64,000 bases of DNA from Prevotellaceae bacterium. GTDB taxonomy: Bacteria; Bacteroidota; Bacteroidia; Bacteroidales; Bacteroidaceae. The notes under the pieces were generated by a model. The model saw nothing but the letters and a program-made list of their open reading frames with translations. It had not been told where the DNA came from and did not search any database. Of the stretch, positions 59,401 to 64,000 are shown piece after piece. Position 1 is the first letter of the stretch, and each line of letters opens with the position of its first letter. The translations under genes and the position numbers were made by a program. Location: the NCBI GenBank assembly GCA_028723455.1, contig JAQYEW010000012.1, positions 124,001 through 188,000 on the forward strand, given 5' to 3'.

Positions 59401-60258
59401 CAAGATGGCTTCAATCACCTCCTCGGTCAGTTCGGTCTCACGCTCAAAAAGAACTTCGTTGCGCTCGATGGAAACAACCTCACCTGTATCTTCGTCAACA
59501 AAATCCTCTACCCAGCTTTTCAGCACACGAGCAGCAAGTCGTTGGCCCAGATATTTCTCCAAGTTCTTACGCGTGGTCTTCACTTCCTCGGCCAGATTGA
59601 AAATCTCCAGGATGTCCCTGTCGTTCTCATAACCAATGGCACGCAACAAGGTGGTTACGGGCAGTTTCTTCTTACGGTCAATATAAGCATACATCACGTT
59701 ATTGATGTCCGTAGCGAACTCTATCCAGGAACCCTTGAAAGGAATGATACGCGCGCTGTAAAGCTGGGTACCATTGCTATGCACGTTGCTGCCGAAGAAA
59801 ACGCCAGGAGAACGGTGCAGCTGACTCACAACAACACGTTCGGCACCATTGATAATAAAGGTACCGCTGGGAGTCATATAAGGGATGGGGCCCAGAAAAA
59901 CATCCTGCAACTGTGTGTCAAAATCGATATGGTCGGGGTCTGTACAGTACAACTTCAGTTTAGCCTTAAGAGGCACGCTGTAGGTGTAGCCATGTTCCAG
60001 ACACTCCTCGATACTATAACGGGGTGGGTCGATGTAGTAGTCGAGAAACTCGAGGACAAAATTGTTGCGCGTATCTGCGATGGGGAAGTTCTCAGAGAAA
60101 ACCTTAAAGAGTCCATCGTTCTTACGCTGCTCGGGAGGAGTATCCAATTGGAGGAAATCTTGGAAAGACTTCATCTGCACCTCCAAAAAGTCCGGATAAG
60201 CCATCGGACTCTTTACAGTAGCGAAATTTACTCTGTTGTTGATAATTTTAGAAGCCAT
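56446..60258 (-). CDS. rpoB: RNA polymerase subunit beta
   Basis: 1270 aa; [40 protein letters not shown]. Confidence 0.99.
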   Translation of the reverse strand: MASKIINNRVNFATVKSPMAYPDFLEVQMKSFQDFLQLDTPPEQRKNDGLFKVFSENFPIADTRNNFVLEFLDYYIDPPRYSIEECLEHGYTYSVPLKAKLKLYCTDPDHIDFDTQLQDVFLGPIPYMTPSGTFIINGAERVVVSQLHRSPGVFFGSNVHSNGTQLYSARIIPFKGSWIEFATDINNVMYAYIDRKKKLPVTTLLRAIGYENDRDILEIFNLAEEVKTTRKNLEKYLGQRLAARVLKSWVEDFVDEDTGEVVSIERNEVLFERETELTEEVIEAILENGIESILVHKEGTDTTEYSIIFNTLQKDTSNSEKEAVTYIYRQLRNADPADDASAREVINNLFFSEKRYDLGEVGRYRINRKLKMDISPDVRVLTKEDIIEIIRYLIELINSKANVDDIDHLSNRRVRTVGEQLANQFSIGLARMSRTIRERMNVRDNEVFSPTELVNAKTISSVINTFFGTNALSQFMDQTNPLAEVTHKRRLSALGPGGLSRERAGFEVRDVHFTHYGRLCPIESPEGPNIGLISSLCVFAKINDLGFIETPYRKVNNGIVDLSDEGVQYFTAEDEEDMIIGQGNAPLNEDGTFIRAKVKCRQDDDYPVVPPSEVNLMDVAPQQIASIAASLIPFLEHDDAHRALMGSNMMRQAVPLLRTEAPIVGTGIEKQVCEDSRTMITAEGDGEVMYVDATSIRILYDRTEEEEFVSFEPALKEYRIPKFRRTNQNMTIDLRPICEVGQRVKAGDILTEGYSTEAGELALGKNLLVAYMPWKGYNYEDAIVLNERIVREDILTSIHVEEFALEVRETKRGVEELTSDIPNVSEEATKDLDENGIIRIGARVVPGDIMIGKITPKGESDPSPEEKLLRAIFGDKAGDVKDASLKASPSLSGVIIDKKLFSRAVKNRSQRMADKPRLAAMDEEFEDKVADLKAILVDKLLELTKDQKSAGVTDYMDVEVIPTGAKFTEGTINAIDFIGVHTTGWTEDEHVNGLIAKLITNYLRKYKLLDAELKRKKFALSIGDELPSGILQIAKVYVAKKRKIGVGDKMAGRHGNKGIVSKIVRQEDMPFLADGTPVDIVLNPLGVPSRMNIGQIFETVLGAAGRELGVKFATPIFDGAHIDDLNEWTDKAGLPRYCSTQLFDGATGEAFDQLATVGIAYMLKLGHMVEDKMHARSIGPYSLITQQPLGGKAQFGGQRFGEMEVWAIEAFGASHVLQEILTIKSDDVTGRSRAYEAIVKGDPLPTPGIPESLNVLLHELKGLGLSVTLE

Positions 60259-60297
60259 CTAATATCGTTTAGTTGCTTATGGGATGTACTTAGACAC

Positions 60298-60356
60298 AAA
60301 AAGGTAAAGAACCCTCTACCAGAGGATCCTTTACCGGATTTCCTATTGAATAGGAA
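60298..60356 (-). promoter_or_regulatory. rplL-rpoB intergenic tandem hairpins with U-tract (attenuator-like)
   Basis: TTCCTAT-TCA-ATAGGAA, then GGTAAAG...CTTTACC-TTTTT on the minus strand. Confidence 0.7.
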
Positions 60357-60361
60357 GTTGC

Positions 60362-60736
60362 TTACTTCAGCTCGATCTCGGCACCAGCCTCCTCGAGGGT
60401 CTTCTTCAGAGCCTCAGCGTCAGTCTTGGGCATGCCTTCCTTCAGTACGCTGGGAGCGCCGTCAACGAAGTCCTTAGCCTCCTTCAGACCAAGACCACAA
60501 GCCTCCTTAACGGCCTTTACAACCTGGAGCTTGTTAGCACCTGCTGACTTCAGAACTACGTCGAAGTCGGTCTTCTCCTCAGCAGCAGCCTCACCGCCAG
60601 CAGCGGGAGCAGCTACAGCTACAGCAGCTGCTGCAGGCTCGATACCGTACTCATCCTTCAGGATGGTTGCCAACTCATTAACTTCCTTCACTGTCAAGTT
60701 TACCAACTCTTCAGCAATAGCTTTCAAATCTGCCAT
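60362..60736 (-). CDS. rplL: 50S ribosomal protein L7/L12
   Basis: [48 protein letters not shown]. Confidence 0.98.
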   Translation of the reverse strand: MADLKAIAEELVNLTVKEVNELATILKDEYGIEPAAAAVAVAAPAAGGEAAAEEKTDFDVVLKSAGANKLQVVKAVKEACGLGLKEAKDFVDGAPSVLKEGMPKTDAEALKKTLEEAGAEIELK

Positions 60737-60802
60737 TTTCTTACTATATTTATTAGATTATTACTTTGTTAAAATTAAATGTTGCGGCGTTACGTCCAAA
60801 AT

Positions 60803-61327
60803 TTATTCGGCCTTCTCGCCCAGAGTCTTGAGAACTCCGTGGATGGTATTCTGTCCGCTCTGCAAAGCCGACAGAACATTCTTGGCGGGAGACTGCAGCA
60901 AAGCAACAATCTCTGCGATAACCTCGTTCTTGCTCTTGATAGCGCACAAAGCGTCCAACTGATTAGCACCAACATAGATGCCCTCTTCAGCGTAAGCAGC
61001 CTTCAAGGCAGGCTTCTCCTGCTTTTTGCTTTTGAACTCCTGCAGCATCTTGGCAGGAACGTTAGCAACCTGCGTAAACATTACAGCAGTGCTACCCTTC
61101 AATGCCTCGTCCAGAGCAGTGAAATCAACCTCAGAAGCGTCCAAAGCCTTCTTCAACAGCGTGTTCTTCACAACCACCATCTTCAGACCGTTCTGGAAAC
61201 ACTTGCGGCGAAGTGCGCTTGTAGCCTCTGCATTCAAGCCCTCAACGTCTACCAGGTAGAAGTGGGGGAATTCCTGCATAGCTGCACCTAACTGTGCAAT
61301 GATAGCACTTTTATCTTCCTTTCTCAT
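60803..61327 (-). CDS. rplJ: 50S ribosomal protein L10
   Basis: 174 aa between rplA and rplL; FYLVDVEGLNAEATSALRRKC. Confidence 0.97.
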   Translation of the reverse strand: MRKEDKSAIIAQLGAAMQEFPHFYLVDVEGLNAEATSALRRKCFQNGLKMVVVKNTLLKKALDASEVDFTALDEALKGSTAVMFTQVANVPAKMLQEFKSKKQEKPALKAAYAEEGIYVGANQLDALCAIKSKNEVIAEIVALLQSPAKNVLSALQSGQNTIHGVLKTLGEKAE

Positions 61328-61347
61328 AATTTCTTACTGGTCAATTA

Positions 61348-62046
61348 TTAGATTTCCTCACAAGCCTTGGGGTCAACCTTGATACCGCGGCTCATGGTGC
61401 TTGAAAGATAAACGCTCTTCACATAAGTGCCTTTTGCGGCAGCGGGCTTCAGCTTGTTGATTGTGGCCATAAACTCCTTAGCGTTCTCAGCGATCTGCTG
61501 AGGAGTGAAGCTTACCTTGCCAATAGAGGTATGAACGATACCGGTCTTGTCGACCTTGAAATCGATTTTACCCTGCTTCACCTCACGAACAGCCTTGGCA
61601 ACATCCATGGTTACAGTACCGCTCTTGGGGTTAGGCATCAAGCCGCGGGGACCCAATACACGACCCAAAGCACCAATCTTACCCATGATAGCGGGCATAG
61701 TGATGATAACGTCGATGTCTGTCCAACCGCCCTTAATCTTCTCGATGTACTCATCAAGACCTACATAGTCAGCACCTGCTTCCTTGGCAGCAGCTTCGGC
61801 ATCGGGAGTGCAAAGGCAGAGAACTCGTGTAACCTTACCGGTACCATGAGGCAGAGAAACCACGCCACGTACCATTTGGTTAGCCTTACGAGGGTCTACG
61901 CCCAAGCGAACGTCGATATCCACAGAAGCGTCGAACTTCGTTGTAGTGATTTCCTTCACCAGTTCGCTGGCCTCCTTAAGAGTGTATGCCTTCCCTGCTT
62001 CAATCTTATCAGCTACCAACTTCTGATTCTTTGTCAGTTTACTCAT
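61348..62046 (-). CDS. rplA: 50S ribosomal protein L1
   Basis: [34 protein letters not shown]. Confidence 0.98.
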   Translation of the reverse strand: MSKLTKNQKLVADKIEAGKAYTLKEASELVKEITTTKFDASVDIDVRLGVDPRKANQMVRGVVSLPHGTGKVTRVLCLCTPDAEAAAKEAGADYVGLDEYIEKIKGGWTDIDVIITMPAIMGKIGALGRVLGPRGLMPNPKSGTVTMDVAKAVREVKQGKIDFKVDKTGIVHTSIGKVSFTPQQIAENAKEFMATINKLKPAAAKGTYVKSVYLSSTMSRGIKVDPKACEEI

Positions 62047-62066
62047 TTTAAAAATTGAAGTTTTGA

Positions 62067-62507
62067 TTATTTACCAGGGAACTCACCCTTAACGGTGATA
62101 CCCATACTACGTGCAGTACCTGCAACAAGAGTCATCGCAGACTCAACAGTGAAACAGTTAAGGTCGGGCATTTTCTCTTCTGCAATCGTGCGAACCTGAT
62201 CCCAAGTGATCTCAGCGATCTTCTTTCGATTGGGCTCGGCAGAACCGCTCTTTTGCTTGGTAGCTTCCAACAGCTGTACGGCCACGGGAGGAGTCTTTAC
62301 GACAAAATCGTAGCTCTTGTCCGTGTAGTAAGTGATAACCACAGGCAGTACCTTACCGGCCTTATCCTGGGTTCTGGCGTTGAATGCCTTGCAGAAATCC
62401 ATGATGTTGATACCCTTTGAACCCAAAGCGGGACCTACTGGGGGTGATGGATTTGCAGCGCCTCCTTTAATCTGTAATTTGATTAATCCAGCTACTTCTT
62501 TAGCCAT
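62067..62507 (-). CDS. rplK: 50S ribosomal protein L11
   Basis: [35 protein letters not shown]. Confidence 0.98.
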   Translation of the reverse strand: MAKEVAGLIKLQIKGGAANPSPPVGPALGSKGINIMDFCKAFNARTQDKAGKVLPVVITYYTDKSYDFVVKTPPVAVQLLEATKQKSGSAEPNRKKIAEITWDQVRTIAEEKMPDLNCFTVESAMTLVAGTARSMGITVKGEFPGK

Positions 62508-62563
62508 TTTAATTTAAAATTTATCGTTTTAATTTTGAGCTTGTAATTCCTGTAACAAAGGCA

Positions 62564-63118
62564 TTACAACTTCTCAACCTGCGCATAGGAGAGTTCCATA
62601 GAGGTCTTGCGACCGAAAATCTTGACACTCACCTTCAGCTTCTTCTTATCGTCATAAACCTCTTCGATGATGGCATCAAAGCCAGCAAAGGGACCTTCGT
62701 TTACCTTGATGCTCTCGCCAACCTCATAGATGGTCAAATCCTCTTCAGCAACATCCTGGATTTCATCCACAGTGCCTAACATTTGGACAACCTCGTTGGG
62801 ACGGAGAGGCATAGGAGTGGTGCTATTCTTGGAATCATGAAGGAAACCGAGAACATTGGGCACGTTACGCAACTGAGACTGTGTCTCGCCCACAAGGTCG
62901 GTCTCAACAAAGACATAACCTGCAAAGCGAAAACGCTCCTTGATAACGCGCTTACCGTTACGGATGGTTACGGTCTTCTCCGTAGGCAAAAGCACCTGAG
63001 CCACATGTTTCGCAAAATCTTCGTGTTGCTTGATGTAGGCGTCAATGTATTCCTTTACCTTGCCTTCCTTACCACTAATGGCACGCATAACGTACCATTT
63101 CATTTCAGTATCAGCCAT
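62564..63118 (-). CDS. nusG: transcription termination/antitermination protein NusG
   Basis: MKWYVMRAISGKEGKVKEYI...VGESIKVNEGPFAGFDAIIEEV. Confidence 0.96.
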   Translation of the reverse strand: MADTEMKWYVMRAISGKEGKVKEYIDAYIKQHEDFAKHVAQVLLPTEKTVTIRNGKRVIKERFRFAGYVFVETDLVGETQSQLRNVPNVLGFLHDSKNSTTPMPLRPNEVVQMLGTVDEIQDVAEEDLTIYEVGESIKVNEGPFAGFDAIIEEVYDDKKKLKVSVKIFGRKTSMELSYAQVEKL

Positions 63119-63131
63119 TCTTTATCAGAGA

Positions 63132-63329
63132 TTAGCGTAACAAACCATAAACGAATTCCATTCCATGCTGGAAAGCCTGGTCGATAACGAAAACTACCAG
63201 TGCAATACATAGGGAAGCTACAAGTACTAATGTTGCACTGTTCATAAGTTCTGAACGTGAAGGCCATGTGACCTTATGCGCTAATTCTTCGTATGATTTC
63301 TTACAGTATTTAATAATGCTCTTGAACAT
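63132..63329 (-). CDS. secE: preprotein translocase subunit SecE
   Basis: YEELAHKVTWPSRSELMNSATLVLVASLCIALVVFVID. Confidence 0.93.
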   Translation of the reverse strand: MFKSIIKYCKKSYEELAHKVTWPSRSELMNSATLVLVASLCIALVVFVIDQAFQHGMEFVYGLLR

Positions 63330-63344
63330 ATCTGTTATCTTTAG

Positions 63345-63417
63345 CACGGGAAGAGAGGCTCGAACTCCCGACACCTGGTTTTGGAGACCAGTGCTCTACC
63401 GACTGAGCTATTCCCGT
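63345..63417 (-). tRNA. tRNA-Trp (CCA anticodon)
   Basis: minus strand ACGGGAATAGCTCAGTCGGTAGAGCACTGGTCTCCAAAACCAGGTGTCGGGAGTTCGAGCCTCTCTTCCCGTG; 3' CCA not encoded. Confidence 0.95.
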
Positions 63418-63476
63418 AAGTAGGAGTCCCTGCCCCAAAGGTTCGGGACTCCTGTTTTTATTTGTATGGCTTTTGA

Positions 63477-64000
63477 TTAGTCAAAAACCTCGGTAATCTG
63501 ACCAGAACCTACGGTACGGCCACCCTCGCGGATAGCGAAACGCAGACCTACGTTCAGTGCTACGGCATAGATGAGCTCAACAGTGATCTCAACGTTGTCG
63601 CCGGGCATTACCATCTCGATACCCTCGGGCAGGTGAATCTCACCGGTGCAGTCCATGGTACGGAGGTAGAACTGAGGACGGTACTTGTTACCGAAGGGAG
63701 TATGACGGCCACCCTCTTCCTTCTTCAGAACATAGATAGAAGCCTTGAAGCCCTTGTGAGGAGTGATAACACCGGGGTGGGTGATTACCATACCACGACG
63801 AACGTCCTGCTTGTCAATACCACGGAGCAACAGACCTACGTTGTCGCCAGCCTCGCCCTGATCCAACAACTTGCGGAACATCTCAACGCCAGTGATAACT
63901 GACTTCTTGTCCTCGCCAAGACCCAGAATCTGAACCTCATCGCCTACCTTAACAACACCGGTCTCGATACGACCAGTAGCAACGGTACCACGACCAGTAA
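63477..64000 (-). CDS. tuf: elongation factor Tu, 5'-truncated by window edge
   Basis: minus-strand reading [26 protein letters not shown]...[19 protein letters not shown]...[19 protein letters not shown]. Confidence 0.97.
   Translation of the reverse strand, partial: TGRGTVATGRIETGVVKVGDEVQILGLGEDKKSVITGVEMFRKLLDQGEAGDNVGLLLRGIDKQDVRRGMVITHPGVITPHKGFKASIYVLKKEEGGRHTPFGNKYRPQFYLRTMDCTGEIHLPEGIEMVMPGDNVEITVELIYAVALNVGLRFAIREGGRTVGSGQITEVFD

Noticed and set aside
59035-60477. 480-aa plus-strand ORF opposite rpoB
   Set aside because: Antisense shadow ORF of a certain housekeeping gene; no recognisable domain.

Overview
Bacteroidales-type chromosome segment, judged from -33/-7 promoters of the TTTG/TAnnTTTG type, type IX secretion genes, the DUF4290/DUF4293/DUF4250/DUF4876 families and an Rpb6/omega-like RpoZ. 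Most of the window is housekeeping: uvrB, bamD-rpoZ, uvrA, tsaB, murA, rimM, dxr, rseP, cca, gmk, nadD, ispF, the tsf/rpsB/rpsI/rplM operon and the tuf-trnW-secE-nusG-rplK-rplA-rplJ-rplL-rpoB-rpoC block. Type IX secretion genes (porT, porU, porV), a CHU_C/type-B sorting-domain protein and a GH2 beta-galactosidase with an N-terminal QxW-motif region are also present. The strongest candidate for an undescribed system is a compact five-gene minus-strand operon at about 42.0-51.5 kb. It encodes DUF4876-like secreted protein A, a TonB-dependent receptor, DUF4876 lipoprotein B, a DUF6850-like beta-barrel, and a 737-aa protein. I read the last one as a fusion of a histidine-acid-phosphatase-like domain that has lost its RHGxR motif and a truncated GH92-like domain. 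Other notable signals are a 33-bp perfect inverted repeat upstream of the rplM operon, a bipartite direct repeat with 41-42 bp spacing between divergent araC and a divergent tryptophanase-family gene, hairpins in the rplL-rpoB and rpsB-tsf gaps, and promoters that imply very short or absent 5' UTRs. No CRISPR array, IS element, prophage or rRNA was seen. All assignments come from reading translations and motifs; no searches were run.
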